From contig NC_081411.1 of NCBI RefSeq assembly GCF_030272615.1, positions 187,711,949 to 187,775,948 of the forward strand: DNA of 64,000 bases. Direction: 5' to 3'. The translations under genes were made by a program, and so were the position numbers. The notes below the pieces were generated by a model that was not told the origin of the DNA, made no database searches, and was given only the letters and a program-made list of their open reading frames with translations. This document shows positions 45,701 to 53,899 of this stretch, one piece after another. The number at the start of each line of letters is the position of its first letter. Within the stretch, counting starts at the first letter, position 1. Origin of the DNA: Cryptomeria japonica. Lineage: Eukaryota; Streptophyta; Pinopsida; Cupressales; Cupressaceae.

Positions 45701-46935
45701 TGATGTGTTGGAAATGGATGCAGGCATATGATGGGAGAACAGATTTCAAATCTGGGCATGAAAGATCTGCAACAACTTGAACGTCAAATGGAAGTTGGAA
45801 TGAGTCGAATTAGGGCAAGAAAGGTATTAAGAATTAAAGAATATTTGTTATTTTTAATGAACCGACTAGAACTCAGACCTAATGTCTCTACATCTGAGCA
45901 TGCTAGACTGTTCTAGCATTTGAGCTACAGACCTTCTTCAAATCTAAAGTATGAAATTGGTTGTCGAACAAATCTACTCAAGCCACAAGCATTTGCCTGG
46001 AATTTCTAGGAAGACAATCTGATTTGTTTAGGTGGCTTATATGAAATCACACTAGCTTCTCTATTAGGGTTCATATATTAATGTGATTTCAGAAGTCATC
46101 TAAACAAGTTGAAACTTAAAGTGTGTTATTTAAGCTTGTTCAAATGATTTACATTACATCGCACTAGCTTCTCTGCTGTTAAACTACTAACCAATTTTGC
46201 AGTTATCATAATGGATTACTATATTGCTTTCAGGACCAGATTTTGTTGGATCGCATAGATGAAATTGAAATGAAGCATTTAGAAGAAATTGAAATGAAGG
46301 TAACTGGATTTCTTTGAATTTTCAATATTAATTCTCACCAGTTCTACATTGTATATTTGAACTCCCACAAAATTTTCCTGTACCATGATATGCACATTAT
46401 GCTTACATAATTCATTTTTGCTAAATACACCAACCTTTCAAATTTGCAAATCAAAATACAGCAGCATATACGTTGACATCTAGTTAATTAAATAGGTAGA
46501 GTTAGGAGAATGCAGTATATGCTGACGTGTATAATAATTTGTTTTACCTTATTAAGATTTTTTTAAATTAAGTTACTGACTGTCTGAACTTCATGTTTTT
46601 TTGGAGAACATTCAGGAGCAGGAGAATCAAAATTTGCGCAGACAAGTAAGGCATTTTCCATTTAACTCTTTTGTATACATATTAATATTGAAGATGATTG
46701 CTTAATTTGTCAAGCATATATTTCCTATCTAACACTGCAAACTTGGCCATTAGAATAGTTAGAAGAGGCAAGCAAGAATCCTTTGACCGTTGAACAACGT
46801 CCAACAACTTTTCTTGAATTTCGTCCGCTACAAGCAAGAGATTCTCCGCCAGCAGTCATTGCTAGACCGTTGGCAGCTCATAATTCTAGCAGCGAGGAAT
46901 CAGAAACTTCACAGACATCATTACATTTAGGGTAA
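9551..46935 (+). CDS. MIKC-type MADS-box transcription factor, seven coding exons
   Basis: Exons 9551-9732, 33585-33660, 45562-45623, 45724-45823, 46234-46299, 46616-46645 and 46759-46935 splice at GT-AG sites in frame to 230 residues. Residues 1-60 are a complete MADS domain ([20 protein letters not shown], then [20 protein letters not shown]) for CArG-box DNA binding and dimerisation in the nucleus. The I region (61-86) and K domain (about 87-172, [12 protein letters not shown] and [19 protein letters not shown]) mediate partner choice. The C-terminal region ends TSLHLG. Sizes of exons 1-4 match the canonical MIKC set. Intron 1 is 23.9 kb and intron 2 is 11.9 kb, both full of mobile elements. 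Subfamily is unsettled: SVP/StMADS11, AGL15/17 or TM3/SOC1-like are all possible. Exon 5 carries an internal 24-nt duplication. No break is seen, so the gene looks intact. Confidence 0.9.
9733..10509. other. Start of intron 1, no gene
   Basis: AT-rich intron sequence after the GTATGT donor. No coding, RNA or repeat signature recognised. Confidence 0.6.
10510..12235 (-). mobile_element. LINE (L1-like) relic carrying ORF1 only
   Basis: Minus-strand coding patches read in order: an acidic N-terminal part (12197 to 11688), a DUF4283-type gag-like core with [22 protein letters not shown] and [15 protein letters not shown] (about 11330 to 11040), a CCHC knuckle [14 protein letters not shown] (near 10985), and a Lys-rich tail to 10676. 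These are the parts of a plant L1 ORF1, an RNA-binding protein of the transposition particle. The frame is interrupted between patches by at least two shifts. No endonuclease or reverse transcriptase follows; the sequence passes directly into a 3'-UTR-like stretch ending near 10510, so ORF2 is absent. Confidence 0.7.
12236..17400. other. Intron 1 sequence without recognised features
   Basis: Some 5 kb of AT-rich intron DNA. Short open frames on both strands lack any family resemblance. No RNA gene, terminal repeats or coding composition seen. Old unrecognisable element remnants are likely. Confidence 0.5.
17401..18189. repeat. Tandem repeat, three units of 263 bp
   Basis: Units begin with CAATTTACATTATAGTTAGT at 17401, 17664 and 17927, giving a constant 263-bp spacing. 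Each runs through TTGATCAGTTATTAACAAAT, TTGTTGGTGATA-AAGATTAACA, CCACTTGAAGAT, GATCTGCAC and GACATGTCTTCCAATACAG. Units differ by scattered substitutions; the third has a different end (GAAGCATCCCAGAAGATAAC). No coding signature. Confidence 0.92.
18190..25906. other. Intron 1 sequence, mostly unrecognised
   Basis: Long AT-rich stretch. It contains a 22-bp tandem triplicate at 22214-22275 and a GGTTCAA-rich patch at about 25205-25405. Longer open frames (for example 21342-21635 and its antisense partner) overlap each other on opposite strands and show no family resemblance. The region around 23300-25100 might be a very decayed LINE but I could not support that. Confidence 0.45.
22214..22275. 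repeat. 22-bp tandem repeat, nearly three units
   Basis: AAATATTCCAATAGTTGTGC, AAATGTTCCAGTAGTTGTGC and AAATGTTCTAGTAATGGG start at 22214, 22236 and 22258. Confidence 0.9.
25907..26082 (+). other. Short coding-like patch ending at the copia LTR
   Basis: Reads [20 protein letters not shown] then [20 protein letters not shown] before a stop, and the frame reopens as [11 protein letters not shown] up to the LTR boundary. Composition is protein-like and unlike the AT-rich neighbourhood. No family recognised. It may be part of an older element into which the copia inserted. Confidence 0.3.
26083..28170 (-). repeat. Tandem duplication (about 1.04 kb) of the copia 3' end
   Basis: Unit A (about 26083-27126) and unit B (27127-28170) are near-identical over their length. 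Each consists of an LTR of about 370-390 bp (26083-26455; 27127-27515), a PPT-like purine run on the minus strand, and the end of the RNase H region. Both LTRs start TGTTAATG on the minus strand. Only unit B continues into the rest of the element. The array reads LTR, partial internal, LTR. Small internal differences include an extra GGATCCACCATAC-type segment in B. Confidence 0.88.
28006..28969 (-). pseudogene. Reverse transcriptase-RNase H remnants of copia
   Basis: Contains the N-terminal copia RT block ([35 protein letters not shown]) and a well-preserved RNase H segment with [29 protein letters not shown] and [10 protein letters not shown] motifs. Fossil; incomplete. Confidence 0.85.
29063..30350 (-). 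pseudogene. Protease-integrase region of copia
   Basis: From 30350 leftward: aspartic protease D-S-G-A, GAG-pre-integrase zinc finger [20 protein letters not shown] with CKGCAMGK, the integrase core with [27 protein letters not shown] and [13 protein letters not shown], and the downstream NRRPHW and [20 protein letters not shown] blocks typical of plant copia integrases. Fossil with few breaks in this part. Confidence 0.9.
30414..31104 (-). pseudogene. gag region of copia
   Basis: Starts [20 protein letters not shown] at 31104, followed by UBN2/RT-gag-type blocks such as [20 protein letters not shown] and [18 protein letters not shown], then a Lys/Arg-rich tail with no clear zinc knuckle seen. 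Fossil. Confidence 0.85.
31219..31290 (-). ncRNA. tRNA-like sequence in LTR (copy 1, inner LTR)
   Basis: 72 nt on the minus strand. The acceptor stem GGGCCAG pairs with CTGGTCC with only one G-U wobble. A-box TAGCTCAGTGGTAGAGC and T arm CTAGG TTTGAGT CCTAG are intact. The 27-48 segment has standard length, but its anticodon stem pairs poorly, so it is tRNA-like rather than a convincing tRNA gene. Confidence 0.75.
31418..31489 (-). ncRNA. tRNA-like sequence in LTR (copy 1, outer LTR)
   Basis: 72 nt on the minus strand with an intact A-box (TAGCTCAGTGGTAGAGC) and a B-box GGTTCGAGTCC that fits the consensus exactly. One acceptor-stem pair is lost relative to its sister LTR. Confidence 0.72.
31543..33584. 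other. End of intron 1, no gene
   Basis: Very AT-rich with many T-runs and no coding, RNA or repeat signature. It ends in a pyrimidine-rich tract and TTCAG, the acceptor of exon 2. Confidence 0.6.
33585..33660 (+). CDS. MADS gene exon 2 (I region)
   Basis: 76 nt after a T-rich tract and TTCAG acceptor, before donor GTAAGC. It completes the split Ser and encodes [20 protein letters not shown] then EYDNE, the intervening region with the typical M-x-x-I-L-E-R-Y motif. It lies 23.9 kb from exon 1 and ends in phase 0. Confidence 0.93.
33661..35187. other. Start of intron 2, no gene
   Basis: AT-rich intron DNA following donor GTAAGC. Nothing recognised. Confidence 0.6.
35241..35312 (+). ncRNA. 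tRNA-like sequence in LTR (copy 2, 5' LTR)
   Basis: 72 nt. D arm (TAGCTCAATGGTAGAGC) and a perfect B-box GGTTCGAGTCC in a five-pair T stem (CTAGG/CCTAG). The acceptor stem (GGGCAAG against TTGTTCC) has two mismatches here. The anticodon arm pairs only if shifted to an eight-base loop. Confidence 0.72.
35323..35335 (+). other. Primer binding site of miniature element copy 2
   Basis: TGGTATCAGAGCT directly after the LTR end. The LTR end and this site together form a short hairpin, CCATGT-CTCA-ACATGG (35310-35325). Confidence 0.85.
35368..35412. repeat. Hairpin with polypurine tract in its loop
   Basis: GGTGTGGCTTA (35368-35378) is the exact reverse complement of TAAGCCACACC (35402-35412), an 11-bp stem across the core/3'-LTR junction; the G-run and LTR start lie in the loop. 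The same pairing exists in copy 1. Confidence 0.8.
35440..35511 (+). ncRNA. tRNA-like sequence in LTR (copy 2, 3' LTR)
   Basis: 72 nt. Acceptor stem GGGCTAG/CTGGTCC pairs fully with two G-U wobbles, D arm TAGCTCAGTGGTAGAGC and T arm CTAGG TTTGAGT CCTAG intact. Discriminator A is followed by TG, so CCA is not encoded. Confidence 0.75.
35527..38731. other. Intron 2 sequence, no gene
   Basis: AT-rich intron DNA including a C/T-rich patch (about 36770-36960). Nothing recognised; I looked for alternative MADS exons and saw none. Confidence 0.5.
38737..39225 (-). repeat. 3' LTR of the copia-type element
   Basis: 489 bp. Carries an extra GCACACAATGATGACATGTG unit in tandem (about 38920-38961) that the other LTR has only once. 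Confidence 0.9.
39674..41178 (+). mobile_element. Solo LTR of a SIRE-like copia element
   Basis: Begins TGTTGGCATATGTGCAGAG, ends ATTATTCATCA, about 1.5 kb. Near its end it carries GATTCACCCC-poly(C)-TCTTAGTATC, a mark of SIRE/Maximus-type LTRs, and repeated GAACCGATAT motifs near the start. TTGAA (39669-39673) and CTGAA (41179-41183) are a probable target duplication with one difference. It is inserted in opposite orientation in the host copia-type element, so it is younger than that element. Confidence 0.65.
41186..42103 (-). pseudogene. Protease/pre-integrase-like frame with an unusual acidic extension
   Basis: The first third resembles the copia protease to pre-integrase stretch ([31 protein letters not shown], and [20 protein letters not shown]). 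Where the zinc finger and integrase normally follow, the frame instead continues for about 190 residues of acidic, Ser/Asp/Pro-rich sequence (for example [16 protein letters not shown]) that I do not recognise. It ends beside the nested solo LTR. Whether the extension is captured host sequence or element-specific is unknown. Confidence 0.6.
42350..43075 (-). pseudogene. gag of the copia-type element
   Basis: UBN2-type copia gag: [60 protein letters not shown] and [16 protein letters not shown] are typical blocks; a Lys/Gln/Asn-rich tail follows. Fossil, with a few breaks. Confidence 0.85.
43076..44718 (-). other. Leader of the copia-type element
   Basis: 1.6 kb between gag and the primer site. 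AT-rich near gag, then a GC-rich patch (about 44040-44350). Frames within it show no family resemblance. Confidence 0.6.
44732..45200 (-). repeat. 5' LTR of the copia-type element
   Basis: 469 bp, direct repeat of the LTR at 38737-39225, followed in element order by the primer site TGGTATCAGAGCC. Confidence 0.9.
45206..45561. other. End of intron 2
   Basis: Short AT-rich stretch between the copia-type element and exon 3. Nothing else seen. Confidence 0.6.
45562..45623 (+). CDS. MADS gene exon 3 (K domain, first helix)
   Basis: 62 nt, the canonical length. Acceptor ATCGCAG, donor GTGTGT. Encodes [20 protein letters not shown] plus AA of a split Lys. Leu, Leu, Val and Leu fall at heptad-like spacing as in K1 helices. 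It lies 11.9 kb from exon 2, just 361 bp past the end of a copia-type element. Confidence 0.93.
45724..45823 (+). CDS. MADS gene exon 4 (K domain, second helix)
   Basis: 100 nt, the canonical length. Acceptor GGATGCAG, donor GTATTA. Completes the split Lys and encodes [20 protein letters not shown] then [13 protein letters not shown]. The G-E-x-I-x-x-L-x-x-x-D/E-L-Q-x-L-E pattern is diagnostic of MIKC K domains. Intron 3 before it is exactly 100 bp. Confidence 0.95.
45860..45934 (-). ncRNA. Degenerate tRNA-like relic in intron 4
   Basis: On the minus strand GTCTGTAGCTCAAATGCTAG and GGTCTGAGTTC sit at A-box and B-box spacing over about 75 nt, with an AGTCTAGCA stretch between that resembles the tRNA-like LTR sequences. 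It starts only 36 bp after the exon 4 donor. Likely a decayed tRNA-derived repeat (SINE head or LTR remnant); not a working tRNA. Confidence 0.5.
46234..46299 (+). CDS. MADS gene exon 5 with internal duplication
   Basis: 66 nt where 42 is usual. Acceptor GCTTTCAG, donor GTAACT. Encodes [20 protein letters not shown] then MK. The 15-mer GAAATTGAAATGAAG occurs at 46261-46275 and again at 46285-46299, so the exon looks like the standard 42 nt (46234-46275) plus a 24-nt tandem duplication that adds eight residues (EIEMK ... EIEMK) to the third K helix. Reading frame is preserved. Confidence 0.9.
46616..46645 (+). CDS. MADS gene exon 6
   Basis: 30 nt, acceptor ACATTCAG, donor GTAAGG. Encodes [10 protein letters not shown], matching the usual E-x-E-N-x-x-L-R-x-Q end of the K domain. 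It is 12 nt shorter than the usual 42-nt exon, partly offsetting the longer exon 5. Confidence 0.85.
46759..46935 (+). CDS. MADS gene exon 7 (C-terminal region)
   Basis: 177 nt including TAA. The acceptor AATAG is weak, but the TAG at 46751-46753 would bring a stop into frame. Encodes [20 protein letters not shown], a Pro- and Ser-rich middle, and the end [15 protein letters not shown] final T/S-L-x-L-G motif is common in several MIKC subfamilies. The last codons contain GGGTAACG, so a splice at G|GTAACG into a further small exon is possible. No clear AATAAA follows nearby. Confidence 0.8.
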   Translation, partial: LEEASKNPLTVEQRPTTFLEFRPLQARDSPPAVIARPLAAHNSSSEESETSQTSLHLG

Positions 46936-49897
46936 CGACTTATTCGTTATACCCATATACGTTTTAATCTTTTTCTTTCAAAACATTTTTGTTTGTTGCA
47001 TTCGGAAATACAAATGCAAGATGACTTACAAACTAAGAAAGAATTTAAGGCAATGCAGATCACTTACAACATCACACATTAATATTGGGTTTTGTGGCAT
47101 GAACAAAATCTCACCATATAGTTGTTGCAAGTAAACTCAGTATGAGAAAAAGAATACTCTTTACAGTTACTGAACGTGAGGTTAACATGACAAAATGAAT
47201 CCTTTATAATTGCTGAGATTTAATCGACAGAAACAGATTATATTTATATACACACATAGAGTGAGGAAACTGGAAGATTGAACACGGTTTAAAAAAGGAA
47301 GGCTGAACAAATATCCAAAAAAAACAATAAAAAATTTATACCTTGTATTCCTTGGCTGGACTTACAAGTCAGATCTTTTGCACCCATCATAAACAATGTT
47401 ACAATACAAAAAGATGGGAACTCAACCTGCACTGTCTTGACAGGAGCCTCTTGATAATTCCAAAATATAATCTTTGACCTCCATATGATCTCTTGCCTCC
47501 TTTCCAATCCTTTTGTCTCTTTCAACAAAATCAACCTTTTATATGCTAGCACTGGAATCTGTAGTAGTAGACAGCACAGGAATCAATGTCAAAACATCTT
47601 CTCCTCTAAAAAGGGCCTTTCTCTTTCTCTGAATTTGATTTCCCTCCTCCCTCACACTCCACAAGACTTCAATCTTAGGTCACCAAAAATCAAAATAAAA
47701 GGTTCCTTTTGTCCCTTCTCCTATGTGCCTTAATGGTACAATGCATTTATCGGAACTGGGCTCTTTTTCATGAGATTCCTATCCACGTCTTGTCTCTTCA
47801 TTTATTTAACCCATACATTCTTGGTTGTCTCTGTGCAACATATTCTTCTATCCTCCCTCACGTACCTCTTTAAATTCTGCCCTATTTTCCTTTAAAAATT
47901 TATTGCTTCTTTCTACGTGCCTCTTCTATCCTTTTTTGCCATGTGCTTGGCTGTATATCATCAAAAATATTTTTTGATGAATAGGTCTTGTTTATTAATT
48001 AAAAGTATTAAAGTACATATTCACAAAAAAAGGTCGGGGGATACAAGATCACTTCGCGAGGGTCACACGGTCAGAAATCTGAGGCAAAAAACAAAGCTGT
48101 TTCAAACTAGTTTTTTGATCATCAAAAATATTTCAAACATCATCAAGTCCCAATAGAATGAAATTTGAATTCAAATAGGTGGTTCGTGGATATAGAGGGG
48201 TGTACAAAAGGTTATTGATATTCTTCTTTTGTCAAGATAGGACAAGGAATCAAAATATAGTAAAAAAATAATATAAAATTTTAATTATTTTTTGGATTTC
48301 AAGATATTTTGTATTAGAAATTTTAGATTAAAAAAAATTCTACTTGTAGTCAAAAGTTGCATTGTTGTAGTTGAATTTTAATCAATAACTTTAATTAGGA
48401 TGATCATAAAGCATTTTTGATTAGTTTTCTCAACTTGAAGGTTCATTTTTTGAACTAGTTTGTTAAATTCATTTTCATTAAGGAATAACTTTCCTTTAAC
48501 AATAAAAGAGGACATGCCACTTTACTTTTCATCATTTTCTTTGTTTCCCTTGCAATTTCTTTTGTAACAATAATTCCCTCTTTCTCTTTCTCTTTCTCAT
48601 TCTCTTCTTCTTTTATATTTTTCTACTCTACTTCAACCTAACATATCCTTGTCTTTTAAAGAATAAACCGCTACTAAATTGCTACATCCTTCTTTTCTAT
48701 TGCAACATTTTGCATGTTCCTCTCCACCTTTATGTCTTTTGATAAAAAACTATTGCTGCATTCTCATCATTATATTTTATTATATGATTGATTTCAAAAA
48801 ACTCATTTTGTACCTCATTCTTTTCACCAACATCTACTACAACATTACTCACTTATGTACAACACTATGACTGAATTGAGCATTTGTTCCTTGATTTCCT
48901 TCATCTCATTCTTTATCATCACATTATTTTTTTCTTCATTATCCTTTTGTATGATTAGATAAACAAGATTGTCCAATTTACCCATCCCGTTTTCTTTTGC
49001 TATAGCTTTTGTTCATATTTCTTGAAACTTAAGGGCTTCATTTTCTTCCTCCATTTTCTCATTCAAGTGGAGTTCACCTTTTATAGACTATAGATGACCC
49101 GTCTCTCTTTTGATGGATACTTATCTAAAAAACCCTACCATTTTTTTTACATTTCATGTCTATCTTCTTCCCTATCTTGTCTTTCTTCAAAATACGCTTC
49201 ATTTTCTAAAATGAAAAGTTCAATCTCTCATTATCTTAAGAGATAGTCTGTAATTGAATTCTATTGTGTTCCTCTTTCCCCTTCCCTTGTATACAATTCT
49301 TAACACTTTTCTCTTAATCAAGTTTATTCTTTTAAAATCAAAGGTATCAAAGAGATCAAAATCACTTTAATGTACTTTTTAAATAAACAACAATATATTT
49401 ATAGCCTAAAAATTAGATTTTAGTGTTCTTAATATTAGGATGCAAAATTGAGACACATTTCTTAATAGAAACATAATCTTTATGGTTTCTACACAATAAG
49501 TAAAGATGACAAAATAGATTATTTAATTGTAAAGTTTTAATCAATCGAAATAAGCATTATTTTTCATGCAAAAATAAAATAAGGATATATACAAGATTAA
49601 ACATAATTACAAAAATTTGTTTCCTTAGATTCCTTAATTAGAAATACACCTTTCATTAAAATTATCATAAATAACAAAAAAGAAGCAAACTAAAATATTT
49701 TTGTTCTAATATGAATTCGTTCCAAAGGAATGGATGACTCCCATATTCATAGAGGCCTATTGATAACTTAAAAAGTAACTTGTGACCTATAATCCCCTTG
49801 AATCTTTTTTCAAGGTCCTTAGTATTTAAACATCCAACATTGGGTAGCACTAGATCAGTATCAAGAGTTAATTTTTTCTTCTAGAAATTCCTTATTT
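46936..49897. other. 3' flank of the MADS gene, no recognised gene
   Basis: AT-rich, with a pyrimidine-rich part at about 47500-49350. Contains a short perfect hairpin CATCAAAAA-TAT-TTTTTGATG (47959-47979). Small open frames lack family resemblance. Confidence 0.5.
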
Positions 49898-49960
49898 TCC
49901 TTCGAAGGTCTCACATGCACCTTTTATTTTTTCTTCGAAGGTCTCACATGCACCTTTTAC
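49898..49960. repeat. 33-bp tandem duplication
   Basis: TTCGAAGGTCTCACATGCAC occurs at 49901 and 49934, within a 33-bp unit present twice. Confidence 0.9.
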
Positions 49961-50882
49961 TAGACACCTTTAGCACATTTTTTCCGTATCCTTCTTCTCA
50001 CACTTATTCTATTCCTCTTTAAATTTTCTTGAATTCCCTTTTGAAAATTTTCATCTTGATAATACATGTCTTTTCTCTCATTTTTTTCTCTACCTAGATA
50101 TGCATATCCTACCATAATAAGTGTATTATAAAGGGTGTGCAAAAGGTTATTCGTATTATTTTCTCTTTCTTCCAAGATTTCATAAGAAATAAACAAAGGA
50201 AAAAAAAACACATTGTAAAGTTCCTTTATGCACCAATGTGAAAAAAAATAAAATTTGTTCAATTTTATAATAGAGTTAATATACATCCTTCTAAATTAAT
50301 TACTGATTTTAACAATACTTTATTTTCATATGTCTTGCCTAAACCTTTTGATTATGTCCATTATCTCTAAAATTATTTATATAAGTCTGTTTAGTATCAA
50401 CTAGATTTTACCTTCAAAAAGTTTTAGGTTTCTATTTTTGAAATGGTTTTGGCACAAAAGTCTATTATTTGTTAGTAATGTTTAAAGTAAAATTCATATG
50501 TTTTTGCATTTTTCACCTATTCATTAGTAATTATATTTTGAGTAAATATATGAATTCAAAATAACAAATATTTAATATCCTTAGCTAGATTAAAGAGAAT
50601 AGTTAAACCATATAAGTAAAAAATTATGTTAGTAATTTTTTTATATTATTTATTTATTAATAATTATCACTTTTTTAATTTTTTAATATCAATGCTTTTA
50701 TTTTTACAAATGTATTGCAAATTTTTCTAATATGAATATAGATATATAAATTCTTTCTTAATTTTATTATCTACTTAATTTAATTATTAAATAGTGTTTA
50801 GAATTCAATAATATAATTACTTGATCAACTGACCAATTTTGTCAATAATTATTATAGATTATTTGATGGCCATGCTCAGAGT

Positions 50883-50989
50883 AAGACAACTCAAATCCAT
50901 CAAAATAAGACAACTCAAATCCATCAAAAGTTTTCAAGTTCAAATGAAATCCATCGAAAGTTTTCAAGTTCAGATGAAGTCCACAAAAG
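50883..50989. repeat. Two adjoining tandem duplications
   Basis: A 24-bp unit beginning AAGACAACTCAAATCCATCA is repeated (50883-50906, 50907-50930), immediately followed by a 30-bp unit beginning TTTTCAAGTTCA repeated (50931-50960, 50961-50989). Both contain AAATCCATC. Confidence 0.92.
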
Positions 50990-53899
50990 CCAAAATGAAT
51001 GGATGGAAGAATAATTTTACTTGGTAAGGTTTGCATTTTTATTTTCTATTTTAATTAAAGTAAGGTTTGCCTTTCTATTTTCAATTTTAATTAGATTATA
51101 CACATCATATTGACTAACAAAATTTCAAAATTTCTTACATTCCAGGAAACTACACTTGCAAGGATGATTTTCCATTCAATGATATTTTCATCAACTTACA
51201 TTTCAAATTATTAGTACAACGAATACAGTTGCCTACCAAGAGATCCTCTTATGATATTAAATGATGATTCTTCTTACCTCATCCATAATTAATTCCCTAG
51301 GATTGAATATCTTTATTTATTTTGTACATATCTACTTCGAAATATTGAAACCGGTGTATAGTAATATATAGTTAGAGAATTTTGAAAAAAAAACAAACTC
51401 TTTAATGTTTCATGTGAACCAATTATACATGTTTCTAGAAATAGAAATACTTGGATTCTAGCTATCATTGATGAGCATCACAAATAAGTACTATGTTTGC
51501 ATTGTCTAGTTTTTTTACTATTAGAATTCATTGGAAAACAAACCTAATATTGGGTAATAATATGAATGAAGTAGAGAAAATATTTAGATGGTTTAAATGA
51601 GAGCACATATTATTATAATATATATTAAATTTTTAAAATAAATATTGAAATTATTTATTGAATGATTATAAATAAATGAGAATTTTTTTGTTGTGATATG
51701 AATATTGATAGAAATTTTTATATATTGTTATTTGTTAAATTATTAAAGGATAGTATATTTTTATTATATATTTTTAATTTGCCATATATTTAAAACAATC
51801 ATTTTCTTCATATTGTTAATTTATCTAATAAAGTAAATTATTTGAATTTTTTATAAAATTATATATTATTCTTTTAATACATAACCTATTTGATTTTGAA
51901 ATTTAATTTTAATATATCTTTAAATCATTTATAATATATGGATATCATAGCTTATAACCCATGGATACAAAATTATAATTGAGATAATACAATGCTAATG
52001 TTAATGAAATTCAAGTTAATATTATAAAGCCAAATAATTCTCAAAATTCTATACTTAATGTTCTCATAAAAAAATATGTTAATTTTGAAATTTAAATTTT
52101 AACTCACTTTGTCTTCCACTGTACTCTCCTGATCATAATGATGGATTTAGTTTCATCTAATTCTATTGTTCTTTATGACACAATTATGATTAAAATTCTA
52201 AATTTAATAAAATACATGTAGATAGATTCTTAAAAAAAGACACATATGAGCCATTTATTTCATGTATACTTTCAAAGTTGATATTGATTGTACAATAAAC
52301 ACATTTTTAAAATGAAAATAATTATGTATATTAAAATAAATGTGTGTATTAGGCCAAATGCTTAAAAAAATGGATGAGATCATGACACAAGTCAAATCAA
52401 TGGCACTCAATGAAAAACATAGGTAAATTGCCTGTAGAAGGGAAAAAAGACATTACATTAAAAAATCAATCACTACAAAAAGGAAATAACCATAACATTA
52501 CTAAATTAAAATAAAATGATAAAATAATTAACAAGGGAAGCTTTAGAAGTAGGAGAAGGGTGTTTATCATTAGGATTATTCATGGACATAACATTGTAAA
52601 TCCTTGCCTCCTACCCATCATTAGAATCTTCTTTCTCCTTAGGAAACCTCTTATTAGAAATTACTCTAATCATATGTAGGCTACTCACATTACTAAGATG
52701 ATGTGTGAGATTGGTGAATTGAGAAATGGTGTCTCAAAATTACATTTCCTGAGTTGAAATTTATTAAATTATAATTTATTTATTTATTATTTTGTTCTTG
52801 TATATAGAGTGAGGCATTTCATTTTGAGGTGACACTTTTTGTCATGTATCAACATTTTGTAAGTGTCTTCAATATTGTAAGAGTATCTTATGAAATGTTA
52901 GAAAATATAATCTTGGGTACTAATCATTATGATAAAAATAAAAATAAAATAAAATGAGAATTATAAAAGAACAGATTTTACAAATTACAAAATTTATAAA
53001 TGAAGAAAATATTTTCAAGTAAGAAACCTCATAAAACACCACTTTATTAAAATACTTACAAAACATATTTTATTAAGAAATAAACTAAAACCACCATTTA
53101 TAAAAATTCATAATCGAATGTTTATTAGGCCATGATTATTTTAAATAAGATATTCTTATTAAAATTATAATATACAAGATTTTGTAATCTCATAATAAAA
53201 AATATATAAATAAAAATAACCTTTCAAGGTGGGAGTTACTTACAAGATAGATTATATGAAAAATAAGTGCATATTTAAGAGGGTTTTGTAGTAAAAATAT
53301 CTACAAGAATAGTGATGAGTATGGACACTTGTCATCAAGAATCTCTTAAATGTGTGAATCAAGATAATTTGTGTCCAAGTTTTGGTGGTTAAATATGACA
53401 TTTATGACAGATGATAACAAACCAAGAATATTCTAAGAGAACCTTATCTAATGGAGGAATTAAGATTTGGGTATCATACTTCCTTTAGACTTCCTAATGA
53501 TTTTTAAAAGCTATTTAGTATTTTTTATTTTCTTCTCTTATAAATTGGTATTTATATTTTGAGTTGTATATGGCTATTTTATATGTAATCGTATCATTGT
53601 ATTTTGGGTATACCATCATTAAATATTTCTCTACAACTATATAATTATATAGTAACATGATGAGAATATTTTAATAATACACAGGGTTTTTTCACACATA
53701 AATTTGTGCGGTATTATATTATTTAAATTTTTATGTATTTTGTCCCTTATAATTACAAATATCATGAAAATTCATATTGTCATCCTCAAAAAGATTAGTT
53801 TCAAAAGTGTTTTCCCATACCTATATGCTTATATGTTTATGAGACTATTTGTGCGAATAATGTAATACCGTTTGATTAGAGGATTTGGTTGATCATTGG
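50990..53899. other. Very AT-rich stretch, nothing recognised
   Basis: Dominated by A/T runs. No coding signature, RNA gene or clear terminal repeats. Confidence 0.5.

Noticed and set aside
47289-47552. Minus-strand frame with a faint LINE reverse-transcriptase feel
   Set aside because: Only a few residues around RRQEIIWR match the idea; no conserved block.
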